Assembly: GCA_937948815.1 (NCBI GenBank)
Contig: CALFAM010000192.1
Coordinates: 1 to 36,336 of the forward strand
Direction: 5' to 3'
Length of the DNA: 36,336 nt
Source of the DNA: an uncultured bacterium
GTDB taxonomy: Bacteria; Acidobacteriota; Thermoanaerobaculia; Multivoradales; J023
This document shows positions 8,634-16,494 of this stretch, piece by piece. The notes under the pieces are model-generated. The model saw only the letters and a list, made by a program, of their open reading frames with translations. It was not told where the DNA came from and ran no database searches. A program made the translations under genes and the position numbers. Within the stretch, counting starts at the first letter, position 1, and every line of letters starts with the position of its first letter.

Positions 8634-9098
8634 TCAGGTCAGCTTGATCGTGCGCGCCTTGGCCGCTTCAGCCTTCGGCACGTTCAGGGTAAGCAGGCCG
8701 TTGTCGAAATGTGCCTCGACCTTGCTCGCATCGACGCCCGTAGGCAGGCGGAAGGACCGCTCGAAGCTGCCGTAGCTGCGCTCGATTCGGCGGAAGTCAT
8801 CCTTGTTGGTGTCCTCGGCCAAGGTGCGCTCGCCGCGTAGGGTGAGGACGCCGTTGTCCAAGGAAATCTCAATGTCCTTCTTGGCGATTCCGGCCAGCTC
8901 GGCGGTCAGCGAAAAGCCCTCCGCGGTCTCGCGAATGTCGACCGCCGGAACCCAACCACGGGTGAACGTCGGCTCGTCGAGATCCGATGTCGCCTGGGGC
9001 CAGCCGCGGAAGAAGCTGTTGACCAGCGTGCCGAAGGGGTCGCGGTCGCCAAAGAAGATCGAGGGGGAAGAGCTGTTGCGTGTCAGTGCGTGGGTCAT
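8634..9098 (-). CDS. Hsp20/alpha-crystallin family small heat shock protein
   Basis: The 154-aa protein has the usual layout: a Phe/Trp-rich N-terminal arm (FFGDRDPFGTLVNSFFRGW, residues 15-33), an alpha-crystallin domain from about 50 to 140, and a short tail with I-K-L (151-153) as the IxI/V-type anchor. Within the domain, AVDIRETAEGFSLTAELAG, ISLDNGVLTLRGER and FRLPTGVDASKVEAHFDNGLLTLNVPK are classic. It binds unfolding proteins without ATP and hands them to other chaperones. The ATG at 9098 has GGAGG 7 nt upstream, excluding the longer frame to 9164. The upstream 9180-9240 is noticeably AT-rich and probably holds the promoter, but I could not assign a convincing sigma-32 site or a full CIRCE element. 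Its terminator is at 8511-8542. Confidence 0.95.
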   Translation of the reverse strand: MTHALTRNSSSPSIFFGDRDPFGTLVNSFFRGWPQATSDLDEPTFTRGWVPAVDIRETAEGFSLTAELAGIAKKDIEISLDNGVLTLRGERTLAEDTNKDDFRRIERSYGSFERSFRLPTGVDASKVEAHFDNGLLTLNVPKAEAAKARTIKLT

Positions 9099-9373
9099 GT
9101 CTGTGCCTCCGTAGTGTGAATCTCCGAGTCGCCGCTTCATCGTGCGTCGCGGTCTCTCGGCCATACATGAGTGCTTAACGCGCAGGTATGGTTCGATATT
9201 CCAAGACTTGAGTATTTTTTAGTCAGATTTTGATTCGAGCGCCCGATGCCGACCCGCTGCAGCATGCTCGGAGCGCTGCACAGCAGTCATGGGACGCTTT
9301 GCGACGGGGCCTCGTTCGAGGGCCTAGCAGGTGATCGAACCGGCGGGCCGGGTCCCGGAAGCGCGTTTGGGCT

Positions 9374-11305
9374 TCAGGGTGTCGGGCCGCTGCCCACGAC
9401 CACGCGCACGTTCGAATCGGGGACGGCGACCTCCACCTCGATCGTGGCCCGTTCTTTGGCGGTCAGATCCTGGTCGGTGTAGAACGACAGGGCGAATTGG
9501 CTGCGGAGGTCGGTTTCAATGGTCTCGTAGGTGGCGGGCAGGTTTTCGATCGAGTCAATCAGGTAGAGGCCGCCGCCGGTTTGGCCGGTGACCCGCTCGA
9601 GAACCTTGCGGGGAAACTTCTCGCCGCCCAGGGTCTTCATGGCGATGAGGTAGATCGGCACGCCGAGGCGCTGGCCGTAGGCGATGCAGTCGCGGGGACC
9701 AAAACGGCTTTCGAGGTCGACGCCGTCGGTGAGCACGACCAGCGCTCGCCGACCCCCCTCGCGTTCGAACTGCAGCATGGAGAAGACAATCGCGTCGTAG
9801 AGTGAGGTCTCGCCTTGGGCGTCGAGCTGGCCGACGGCGCGCAGCAGGTCGAGGGTGTCGCCGGTGGTGGCCTGACGAAGGCGAGGCTGCTTGTCGAAGT
9901 CGACCACGAAGCCGCGATCGTCCTCGCCCAAGATCTTGCTCAGGAAGCCGACCGCGGCGCGGCGCGTATCTTCGATCACCAGGGTCATGCTGCCCGACGT
10001 GTCGACCACCAGGCCCAGCACCAGGGGCACGTCGTCGGCGAACCGAAATGCTTCGATCGCCTGCGGCGCACCGTCGATGGTGATGGAGAAGTCCTCGCGG
10101 GAGAGGTCACGCAAGGGCTTGCCGCGCGCCCCTTCGACCACGGCGAAGATCGGTACCAGGTTGACTTCGACGTTCTCGGTCAAGTCGGGCGCGAGCAGCA
10201 GCATGACGTCGTCGATGGCTCGGCCGTCGGTGAGCACCGCCGCCACCCGCACATAGTCGGTGGGGCCGACGGTCGGGGTCGGGACTTCGGCGCGGAATGG
10301 CGGCCCGTCGAAGCGTTCGATCACGGTCTCGTTGCGGTAGATCTCCACGTGCTCGAGCTCGGCGCCTTGGGGCACGGCAACGTCGGCCTGAATGGTCACA
10401 CGCCCGCGTTGCGGATCGCCTTCGAAGTCGCGGATCGTCACGCGGAACGGTGCATCACGCGGATTGACCACCAGCTCGTCTTCTCCCATGACGAAGTCGC
10501 GCCGGTCGTAGGCCACGGCTTTCACAGTCTGGGGCCGAGCCGGCTTGGCCAGCGGGATGGACTCGAAGTAGGGCTGAAAGCCGCGGCCGCCGACCCGTTT
10601 GCCGTCGAGGAAGAATTCCACGCGATCGACTTCGGGCGTGCTGGTGAGCGCGTAGATGCGGGTCGGGCCGGTCGCCGGCTGTTTCCGTGGCGGCACCAGC
10701 TTGACCACGGAAGAGCCGGTGTCGGAGGTCGGTGGTGCGGGCTCGGCCCGGGCGACGACGCGGTACCACGCGGGCTTGGGCCCTTCGATCGGAACGGCCT
10801 CAGGCCCGGGTGGTGGCAGCAAGCCGTCGCTTTCGTCGACCGCCATGGCACCCCACACGCCGAGCGCCGGCAGCTCGATCACGGCGATCAAACCGGCTGC
10901 GTCGTCGGGCAGGCCAAGGTCGACACCGTAGTCGAAGGCCGCGGCACGGTCGAGGTCGACAGCACTGATCACTTCGCTGTGAATCACCACCAGGTCGTCA
11001 TCGGTATCGGCGACCAGGGCGATGCACACCTGGGCCCAGCCGCCTGGGCCGCTCATCAGCCGTAGAACGTTGTCCCCGAGGCGCACGCGTACGCTCGCCG
11101 CGACCCGCCCGATCTCGAGGGCCTCGGCATCGAGACCGAGCTCGGCAACGAATTCCAGCGAGCCAGCGTCGCCTTCGGCCACGCGTTGGGCCAACACCGG
11201 GGCCGGCTGGCAGCGGTCCTGAGCCACTGCGGACGAGGTCCAGGCCGTGGCGAGGAGGGTGAGAAGAAGGATCGAGTGGAGTCGTTTCGCGGGCGCCACA
11301 GCCAT
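9374..11305 (-). CDS. Secreted VWA-domain protein (VWFA-related Acidobacterial type)
   Basis: The 643-aa protein starts with a signal peptide (cleavage near AVAQ, residue 29). Residues 215-375 look like two beta-rich Ig-like modules (for example IYALTSTPEVDRVEFFLDGKRVG and ELEHVEIYRNETVIERFDGPPF). Around 376-425 is the strand segment VEVNLVPIFAVVEGARGKPL plus LSREDFSITIDG that precedes VWA in this family. The VWA domain follows with a complete MIDAS: DTSGSM (435-440), T500 in GETSLYDA and D527 in LTDGVD. The order and motifs match the VWFA-related domain family first defined in Acidobacteria (TIGR03436). Such proteins are thought to bind partners through a metal ion; the partner is unknown. 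No membrane anchor is seen after the signal peptide. Confidence 0.88.
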   Translation of the reverse strand: MAVAPAKRLHSILLLTLLATAWTSSAVAQDRCQPAPVLAQRVAEGDAGSLEFVAELGLDAEALEIGRVAASVRVRLGDNVLRLMSGPGGWAQVCIALVADTDDDLVVIHSEVISAVDLDRAAAFDYGVDLGLPDDAAGLIAVIELPALGVWGAMAVDESDGLLPPPGPEAVPIEGPKPAWYRVVARAEPAPPTSDTGSSVVKLVPPRKQPATGPTRIYALTSTPEVDRVEFFLDGKRVGGRGFQPYFESIPLAKPARPQTVKAVAYDRRDFVMGEDELVVNPRDAPFRVTIRDFEGDPQRGRVTIQADVAVPQGAELEHVEIYRNETVIERFDGPPFRAEVPTPTVGPTDYVRVAAVLTDGRAIDDVMLLLAPDLTENVEVNLVPIFAVVEGARGKPLRDLSREDFSITIDGAPQAIEAFRFADDVPLVLGLVVDTSGSMTLVIEDTRRAAVGFLSKILGEDDRGFVVDFDKQPRLRQATTGDTLDLLRAVGQLDAQGETSLYDAIVFSMLQFEREGGRRALVVLTDGVDLESRFGPRDCIAYGQRLGVPIYLIAMKTLGGEKFPRKVLERVTGQTGGGLYLIDSIENLPATYETIETDLRSQFALSFYTDQDLTAKERATIEVEVAVPDSNVRVVVGSGPTP

Positions 11306-11448
11306 GCTGCCAGTCTACCAGTGGGGCAGGCACCGTCGGCTCCCTTCACGGGACGCGGCCCCACACGGCCGGGGCAGACGACATTCGATGGGAGGTCGGC
11401 CGTCCCGCAAGAACCGGGGCGCGTAGAATGCAGCCGGAGGATGGCACG

Positions 11449-12654
11449 ATGAAAACTGGATCGTTCTGCGCGGTTTGCAGCCTCGCCGTGCTCGCGGCGG
11501 TACCGGCTCTGGCGTCGGAAGGGGCTGATCGCTCGGTCTTGAGGGTCGCCTCGTTCAACGTCAAAGAGCTGAGTCGCGAGAAACTCGACGACATGGATGC
11601 CTTGGGGCGCGGACAGCACCCACAGGTCCGGGCGGCCGCAGCGATCGTGCAGCACGTGCGTCCGCACGTGTTGGTGCTCAACGAGATCGATTTCGACGCG
11701 GGTGAGCGCCGCAATGCGCGACGTTTCGTCGAACGGTACTTGCAGGTCGCACAAGGTGAGCAGCGCGCGATCGACTATCCACACGTCCTCTTCCTGCCGA
11801 CCAACACCGGCGTACCGAGTGGCCGAGATTTCAATCGCGACGGCACGACTGACGGTCCCGATGATGCCTGGGGCTTCGGCCGCTATCCGGGGCAATACGG
11901 CATGGCCCTGCTCAGCCAGGTGCCAATTGCCCTCGAGCGCGTGCGCACCTTCCAGCGTTTTCGCTGGCAGGACATGCCCGGCAACCTCATGCCCGACGGC
12001 AACGATGGCAAGCCCGCGTGGTACCCGGTCGAAGCAGCCGAGGTCTTCCGCCTCTCGAGCAAGAGCCATTGGGACGTGCCGATCCGCCTCGATGCTCCGG
12101 CCCTGCCTGGCCACACGCTTCACCTGCTGATCAGTCACCCGACGCCACCCGTTTTCGACGGTGACGAAGATCGCAACGGCCGGCGCAATTTTGATGAAGT
12201 TCGCCTGTGGAAGGATTACGTCACCGGCGGCGAAGCCGCCAACTACCTGGTGGACGATCACGGCCGGCGAGGTGGCCTCGCCGCTGATGCCTCGTTTGTG
12301 ATCCTTGGCGACCTCAACGCCGATCCCGTGCTCGGTACGCCCTTTGGTGAATCCGGTCTGGAAACCACCGCCATCGGCCAACTCCTCTCTCACCCCAAAG
12401 TCCACGATCCCGCCCAGCGTTCCACCGGTGCCGAGTTGAACGAGCGGGAGTACGCTGGTGCTCGTGCCCAACGCACAGCCAGCTTCGGCCGCGCCGACTA
12501 CGCCCTGCCGAGCGTCGACCTTCGTGTCGTCCGCAGCGGCGTCTTCTGGCCGGGCCCTGACGAGGCTACTGCGACCCTCCGCGAGCAAGTTCGAGCTGCG
12601 AGCGATCATCGCCTTGTCTGGGTCGACCTGAAGCTCCGCCCATCGGCCGAGTGA
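11449..12654 (+). CDS. Secreted endonuclease/exonuclease/phosphatase (EEP) family hydrolase
   Basis: The 401-aa protein begins with a signal peptide (cleavage near PALAS, residue 23). EEP catalytic motifs occur in order: N37 in VASFNVKEL, E79 in LVLNEID, H230 in LLISHPTPP, D288 and N290 in ILGDLNADP, D350 in GRADYALPS and D386-H387 in ASDHRLVWVD. This is the DNase I-like metal-dependent phosphoesterase fold. An insertion containing FDGDEDRNGRRNFDE (236-250) is Asp-rich and may bind calcium. The ATG at 11449 has GGAGG about 9 nt upstream; the earlier in-frame ATG at 11428 would place that site inside the gene. Substrate could be nucleic acid or phosphate esters. It is divergent from the VWA protein, and a hairpin at 12773-12799 could end the transcript. 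Confidence 0.88.
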   Translation: MKTGSFCAVCSLAVLAAVPALASEGADRSVLRVASFNVKELSREKLDDMDALGRGQHPQVRAAAAIVQHVRPHVLVLNEIDFDAGERRNARRFVERYLQVAQGEQRAIDYPHVLFLPTNTGVPSGRDFNRDGTTDGPDDAWGFGRYPGQYGMALLSQVPIALERVRTFQRFRWQDMPGNLMPDGNDGKPAWYPVEAAEVFRLSSKSHWDVPIRLDAPALPGHTLHLLISHPTPPVFDGDEDRNGRRNFDEVRLWKDYVTGGEAANYLVDDHGRRGGLAADASFVILGDLNADPVLGTPFGESGLETTAIGQLLSHPKVHDPAQRSTGAELNEREYAGARAQRTASFGRADYALPSVDLRVVRSGVFWPGPDEATATLREQVRAASDHRLVWVDLKLRPSAE

Positions 12655-12960
12655 GTCCGCGCGACGTCGTCCGCTGCTCGCCGTTCACCTGCAGAGTCCA
12701 TGAGCATGGCCCTGGCGACCCTCGACTGGAAGACGCCTCCACCACTCAGGCGAAAGCCGTTCGAGAACGCGACTCGGCGAGACAGAGGCTCTCGCCGAGG
12801 TCTCGCTTTTCCGCACCACGATGCGACGTGCTCTGGGTTGCTATGCGCCATAGGCCTTTGAGGCGAGCTTGCTACGGCAAGCGATTGGGAAGCATAGAAA
12901 CTCTGGTCGGCGGCGAGTAGCTCAATCGAATAGTTGGAAGGGCCCAGGAGTAGGCTATTC
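12655..12960. other. Gene-poor stretch after the EEP gene
   Basis: No convincing gene is seen on either strand. The 118-codon minus frame here runs into the EEP gene and has no recognisable content. The only clear structure is the 10-bp inverted repeat at 12773-12799. From about 12840 onward the base composition is visibly less GC-rich than in the flanking housekeeping genes, marking the left side of the accessory region. Confidence 0.5.
12773..12809 (+). terminator. Terminator-like hairpin after the EEP gene
   Basis: A perfect 10-bp stem (CTCGGCGAGA / TCTCGCCGAG) encloses a 7-nt loop, followed by GTCTCGCTTTT. It lies about 120 nt past the EEP stop. The T-run is short and separated from the stem by 7 nt, so termination is probable but not certain. 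Confidence 0.5.
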
Positions 12961-13238
12961 ATGGACTATCGACCGACCACAGGGACCTCCAACAGGCTTT
13001 GCCGCCGAGAGAGGGATGTGCTGATCTGGCTCCGTACGAGGCGGCCCCTTGCCAGTGGGTTCTTGGCTTTCAGGGTGGAAGGATGAGAGCGCTTCAATAT
13101 GCGATTGATAAGATCTCGGGCTATGAAACACTCGTCATGATTGGCCTTGCGGAAGCGATGGCTTCAAGGCGCGGTTCGAACGAGGCCGCTTCCCTTGCAA
13201 GAATCGGACGGGGCTGCATCGCTGCGGCCAGTCGGTGA
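12961..13238 (+). other. Two overlapping mini-ORFs (41 and 51 codons), possible small genes or remnants
   Basis: An ATG at 12961 with AGGAG 10 nt upstream opens a 41-codon frame ending at 13086. Its stop overlaps the ATG at 13083 of a second frame of 51 codons ending at 13238, in the ATGA manner of coupled genes. The second peptide (for example SGYETLVMIGLAEAMASRR) looks helical. Neither resembles a known family. Base use is unlike the flanking GC-rich genes. They may be genuine small proteins or the debris of a decayed accessory gene; evidence is weak either way. Confidence 0.25.
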
Positions 13239-13275
13239 GTGTTGAGTACCCCCCATACAAGAAAAGGAAAAAGAC

Positions 13276-13533
13276 GTGAGAAATGGACGATCAGAAGCCG
13301 AGGGGTCTAGCTACCTTGAGCTCGCCTATTCGTCGATTAGAATCTTCGCCAATGACGGCACAGTTGATATGGGAGAACTGAACTTTCTTCTTGGGCTTGC
13401 GCTGAGGGACGGCGAAATCGATGAGGATGAAAGGCGTACGCTTGGGAGTGTTTTTGAACAAGCCGAGGAAACGAGACTCAGTGTTGCCGTACGGGCTCGG
13501 ATCAGAGAGGCTCGGCGTCAACATTCGATCTAG
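13276..13533 (+). CDS. Small TerB-like acidic helical protein
   Basis: The 85-aa product has a GTG start with an AAAAGGAAAAAG purine run just upstream. Its core, FANDGTVDMGELNFLLGLALRDGEIDEDERRTLGSVFEQA, has the spaced acidic pattern (DGTVDMGE ... DGEIDEDE) and helical character of TerB/DjlA-N-like modules, where such residues can bind metal. That resemblance comes from pattern only and is not firm. The tail RARIREARRQH is basic. It lies among accessory genes about 130 bp upstream of the ankyrin protein and might share a transcript with it. Confidence 0.55.
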   Translation: MRNGRSEAEGSSYLELAYSSIRIFANDGTVDMGELNFLLGLALRDGEIDEDERRTLGSVFEQAEETRLSVAVRARIREARRQHSI

Positions 13534-13664
13534 AGTGGTTCGTGCGTAACCTAGAAGTAGACGTCTCTGGCCGGCGCCCATTGACACCAACCATGATTCG
13601 GTTCATGGAGAGCCGCCAATCTCAAGACGATGGTCAACTTCAATCGAGCGAGAGATACTGAGAT

Positions 13665-14384
13665 ATGAGCGGTGAACAGTTTCGGCTGCTGATTGAAGCC
13701 GGGGATCTTCGAGGGCTGAGAGGCGCTCTGGCGTCCGAACCTGAACTGGCTAATCGAGAGATCGAGTGGTTTCTCAACCAGAAGAACGCATCTGACCCAC
13801 TTCACTATGTGTGTGACTGCGTATTCAACGGTTGGCTGGAAGACGCCCGAGCATCCGAGATTGCTGCGCTTCTCCTCGAACACGGCGCCCTTGTCGAAGG
13901 GACGGACGGAAGAGAGAGCCCGTTGATCGGAGCCACTTCGCTCGGGGCGGATTCAGTGGCACGGTTGCTCATTGGTTCGGGTGCCAACGTAGAAGCGGTC
14001 GCGGTCTTTGGGGCTCGACCACTGCATTGGGCGGCATCAGTGGGCCTCCCTTCCACCGTTGAGATGTTGATCCAATATGGGGCCGAGCTTGAAGCTAGAT
14101 GTACGGAGTTCGGTGCAACACCGCTCTATTGGGCTGTAGTTGGAGCTGGCCAGCATGGCCCAGCAAAGAAGAAAGATCCAATTGGGGCGGCAAGCGTGCT
14201 GATCGAGGCCGGAGCCCGCGTAGAAACGACCAACAGCAAGGGAGTCTCTGCGCTCGAATGCTCACGGAACGCTGAATCGGATGAGATGCACGAAGTCTTG
14301 CTCCAAGCCCTCGAGCGTCATGACGGCAAAGCAGGAGAAGCATACGCTCGAGCAGAAGGACTCTCTGCTTTGGCTGAAGGTTGA
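13665..14384 (+). CDS. Ankyrin-repeat protein
   Basis: The 239-aa protein contains about four to five ankyrin repeats. Clear units are IAALLLEHGALVEGTDGRESPLIGA, VARLLIGSGANVEAVAVFGARPLHWAA, TVEMLIQYGAELEARCTEFGATPLYWA and ASVLIEAGARVETTNSKGVSALE. No signal peptide or catalytic domain is attached, so it is expected to be a cytoplasmic protein-binding scaffold. The N-terminus (FRLLIEAGDLRGLRGALASEPELANRE) is a degenerate first repeat. The ATG at 13665 has only a weak GAGAT-type ribosome binding site. Base composition is lower in GC than most of the window, consistent with acquisition from elsewhere. Its partner cannot be told from the sequence. Confidence 0.85.
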   Translation: MSGEQFRLLIEAGDLRGLRGALASEPELANREIEWFLNQKNASDPLHYVCDCVFNGWLEDARASEIAALLLEHGALVEGTDGRESPLIGATSLGADSVARLLIGSGANVEAVAVFGARPLHWAASVGLPSTVEMLIQYGAELEARCTEFGATPLYWAVVGAGQHGPAKKKDPIGAASVLIEAGARVETTNSKGVSALECSRNAESDEMHEVLLQALERHDGKAGEAYARAEGLSALAEG

Positions 14385-14451
14385 ACTGCCGCTGCACTCC
14401 ACAACAGCCTGATCAGGCGCTTCTGTCGCAGCGTACGGGGGCGCCGCAGGC

Positions 14452-14784
14452 CTACGACTCGACAACCGTCCGCAGCCTTGCAATGGCCGCGTCCCATTGC
14501 TCCGAGATACGTGTGAGGTAGTCCCGAGCGTGAGTGATCGACCCGGGCCGGATGGTGAATCGACTCTCCCGGCCGACACGCCTGCTGTCGACGAGGCCGG
14601 CATGGTGCAGCACCCGAAGGTGCTTGGTGATCGCCTGGCGTGTCAGAGGAAGTCCATCTGCCAGATCGGTAATCGAATGTTCGCTGCCGTCACCGAGCCG
14701 CGAGACCAGCTCGAGGCGTGTGACACAGCCCAGGGCCGCAAACATGTCAGCCGGAGCTTCGTCTCTCCGTTCAGCCTGCAACAT
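14452..14784 (-). CDS. ArsR/SmtB-family winged-helix repressor
   Basis: The 110-aa protein has the ArsR fold: MFAALGCVTRLELVSRLGDG (helices 1-2), then SITDLADGLPLTRQAITKHLRVLHHAGLV, the helix-turn-helix with recognition helix TRQAITKHLRVL, then the wing DSRRVGRESRFTIRP. The usual metal-binding ELCVCDL motif is absent, as in the ArsR members paired with AHSA1/SRPBCC proteins. The start codon lies inside the end of the SRPBCC gene (14-bp overlap) and has no ribosome binding site of its own, so translation is probably coupled. A later ATG at 14745 is an alternative start. It most likely represses its own operon through the paired palindromes upstream at 15232-15249 and 15278-15293. Confidence 0.88.
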   Translation of the reverse strand: MLQAERRDEAPADMFAALGCVTRLELVSRLGDGSEHSITDLADGLPLTRQAITKHLRVLHHAGLVDSRRVGRESRFTIRPGSITHARDYLTRISEQWDAAIARLRTVVES

Positions 14785-15229
14785 GTTCGGCTATGTTCTG
14801 GGCCTGCAGGTCCCAGCCTTGCTTGTTCGAGCGAAGGATCTCGAGGCGTTTCGAGTCGGGAAACTGCAGAAATCCGGTTTCAGTGATGGTCAGGCGCGTG
14901 CCCTGCTCGCTCGGCTGTAGACGAAACTCCACCACGACTTTGGCATCGTCTCCGTAGGGGGTTTCGGGATCGATGGCGCTGGGTGGCCAAGAGAAAACGA
15001 ACAGCCGCTCGTGTTCCATGCGCTCGGTCACCGACTCCCACTTCATGTGCTCGTGGCCGGGGTAGGTAATGTTTCCGGTCGTGGCTTTACCAACGTCGAA
15101 TGGGCCATCGAGTCGAACGCGAAACCACTGCCCAAACGCTTCGTGGTTCGTGAGCGCACGCCACACGCGAGAGACCGGTGCTGCGAGCTCGACAACCTTC
15201 TCGATTCGATCCTGATCAGCCTGGTTCAT
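14771..15229 (-). CDS. SRPBCC-domain protein of the AHSA1 type
   Basis: The 152-aa protein is one START-like/SRPBCC domain: IEKVVELAAPVSRVWRALTN at the N-terminus, FGQWFRVRLDGPFDVG, ERLFVFSWPP and VVVEFRLQPSEQGTRLTITETGF, with a C-terminal helix around GWDLQAQNIAEHV. These form the hydrophobic pocket of the AHSA1-related bacterial family, which is commonly encoded next to an ArsR regulator; ligands are mostly unknown. The ATG at 15229 has GGAGG about 8 nt upstream; the longer frame to 15331 runs through the promoter and operators. It is the first gene of a two-gene operon with the ArsR regulator. Confidence 0.88.
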   Translation of the reverse strand: MNQADQDRIEKVVELAAPVSRVWRALTNHEAFGQWFRVRLDGPFDVGKATTGNITYPGHEHMKWESVTERMEHERLFVFSWPPSAIDPETPYGDDAKVVVEFRLQPSEQGTRLTITETGFLQFPDSKRLEILRSNKQGWDLQAQNIAEHVAG

Positions 15230-15231
15230 TG

Positions 15232-15249
15232 TGCAACCTCCTGGTTGCA
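15232..15249. promoter_or_regulatory. Operator palindrome O1 over the SRPBCC ribosome binding site
   Basis: TGCAACC-TCCT-GGTTGCA is a perfect 7-bp dyad with a 4-bp centre. It sits 3-20 bp upstream of the SRPBCC start and covers its GGAGG. It shares the GCAACC-N4-GGTTGC core with a second site whose centre is 45 bp away. Binding by the operon's ArsR protein is inference. Confidence 0.7.
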
Positions 15250-15267
15250 TGTAGTCTAGTGGTTCGG

Positions 15268-15295
15268 ATTCTAAAACGCAACCCTTGGGTTGCAA
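15268..15295 (-). promoter_or_regulatory. Sigma-70-type promoter of the SRPBCC-arsR operon
   Basis: On the minus strand TTGCAA (15290-15295, 4 of 6 to TTGACA) is separated by 16 bp from TAGAAT (15268-15273, 5 of 6 to TATAAT). The start of transcription would be near 15260, about 30 nt before the SRPBCC start codon. The spacer is filled by operator O2. Confidence 0.6.
15278..15293. promoter_or_regulatory. Operator palindrome O2 inside the promoter spacer
   Basis: GCAACC-CTTG-GGTTGC is a second copy of the O1 core, with 7-bp perfect arms if the inner C/G pair is counted. It lies between the -35 and -10 elements and overlaps the -35, so a bound repressor would block RNA polymerase. Confidence 0.7.
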
Positions 15296-15331
15296 TTCGG
15301 ACTTGGCGGGTTGCGTTCGCAAGACCGTCAT

Positions 15332-15581
15332 GTGAGCTCGACGGGCGCGACGGACGGCGACGATTTGTATGGCCTCGAAATCAGGATGCTACGATGACTT
15401 CAACGACAGCATAGACGCGAGAGATGGGTAACCACGTGAGACAGGGGCTCGAAAGAGCGCGTGGCGTCCTCAACGCGTATCCAGCCCAGCGGGAAGAGCG
15501 AGAAGGCAAGAAGAGCAGACTTCAAAGAAGACGTGCTAGGCCCCGGCAGTCTCGGATTGCTTGCGCGTTAGGCGACACAGA
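15332..15581. other. Non-coding stretch before the methyltransferase
   Basis: No convincing gene or promoter was seen. A 53-codon frame from 15424 ends across the methyltransferase ATG, but its product is a low-complexity Arg/Glu-rich string and is probably chance. Confidence 0.4.
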
Positions 15582-16421
15582 ATGACGGACTATCTAGACT
15601 TTCAGGCAGACTTTGCAAACGCGGAGGTTGCCGAGACATTCGACGATCTATCGTACTGGTCCTCGATGTTTGGGCAGCTTCTTTTTCGACATCTTCCTCT
15701 CGCGCCGCGACTCACGTGCCTCGACGTTGGCTGTGGGACGGGGTTTCCGCTTCTGGAGTTGGCGGACCGTCTGGGGCCAACGTGCACGATCCATGGCATT
15801 GATTCCTGGGATCACGCCGTGGAAAGGTGCCGGCTGAAAGCGCGTGTGCGTGGAAATACGAACGTGCAGGTTGCCCACGGCAATGCCGCGAAGATGCCGT
15901 ACGACGACAGTTTCTTCGATCTCATCGTGTCGAACTTGGGCATGAACAATTTCGATGAGCCGGCGGCCGTGATGGCGGAGTGTCGTCGCGTTTGCAAGCC
16001 GGGAGGGCGGATCGCCCTGACCACGAATCTCGTCGGGCACATGAGCGAGTTCTACCGGCTCTACGAACAGACGCTGATCGATACAGGCAACGCGGATCGG
16101 GTCGCGCAACTCCAGCAGCATCAAGCCCATCGCGCGACGATCGAAGGGCTCCACGACCTGTTCTCAGGGGCCGGCCTCGAGGTTACCGACCATCACACGG
16201 ACACGTTTTCGCTTCGCTATGCTGACGGCAGTGCGTTCTTGCGAGCCTATTTGAGCCGAGTGGGCTTCCTCGATGGTTGGATGAGCGTGCTACGCGGAAC
16301 GGGTCGAGAGGCTAGGGTCTTCGAAGACCTCGAAGCTCGGCTGAATCGGAAGTCTCGAGAGCGTGAGGAAGGTCTTTGCCTGTCAATTCCCGCGGCCTAC
16401 GTCGAGGGGCGAAGACCTTGA
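15582..16421 (+). CDS. Class I SAM-dependent methyltransferase (Methyltransf_11 type)
   Basis: The 279-aa protein has the Rossmann methyltransferase motifs: motif I LDVGCGTGFPLLELA, the acidic end of strand 2 IHGIDSWDHAVERC, motif II/III region VAHGNAAKMPYDDSFFDLIVSNLGMNNF, and CRRVCKPGGRIALTTNL. This pattern is typical of small-molecule methyltransferases. The C-terminal third (FLRAYLSRVGFLDGWM and onward) is helical and probably forms the substrate lid. The ATG at 15582 is preferred over the upstream in-frame start at 15561, since homology-like sequence begins with MTDYLDFQADF. Substrate unknown. The following gene starts about 73 bp later on the same strand. Confidence 0.88.
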   Translation: MTDYLDFQADFANAEVAETFDDLSYWSSMFGQLLFRHLPLAPRLTCLDVGCGTGFPLLELADRLGPTCTIHGIDSWDHAVERCRLKARVRGNTNVQVAHGNAAKMPYDDSFFDLIVSNLGMNNFDEPAAVMAECRRVCKPGGRIALTTNLVGHMSEFYRLYEQTLIDTGNADRVAQLQQHQAHRATIEGLHDLFSGAGLEVTDHHTDTFSLRYADGSAFLRAYLSRVGFLDGWMSVLRGTGREARVFEDLEARLNRKSREREEGLCLSIPAAYVEGRRP

Positions 16422-16494
16422 TCCCGTGTGGCCTCGTCTCCGCCTCGGATCGTAGCTCCGGCTCGATCGTTCGCCGGCTTGCACAGGAGCCTCG

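Noticed and set aside
9169..9178. GAGTGCTTAA upstream of hsp20, like half of a CIRCE (HrcA) element
   Set aside because: The second half-site is missing at the 9-bp spacing, and the half differs by an inserted base.
9815..11065. 416-codon plus-strand frame over the VWA gene
   Set aside because: It is antisense to a complete MIDAS-containing protein and is only a GC shadow.
12606..12962. 118-codon minus-strand frame after the EEP gene
   Set aside because: It overlaps the end of a good gene, has no ribosome binding site and resembles no family.
15567..15573. GTTAGGC close before the methyltransferase, like an integron attC core
   Set aside because: No matching GCCTAAC-type partner or paired inner sites is found upstream, and no integrase or series of such sites exists in the window.
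15424..15585. 53-codon frame ending across the methyltransferase ATG
   Set aside because: Its product is a basic low-complexity string and no ribosome binding site precedes it.
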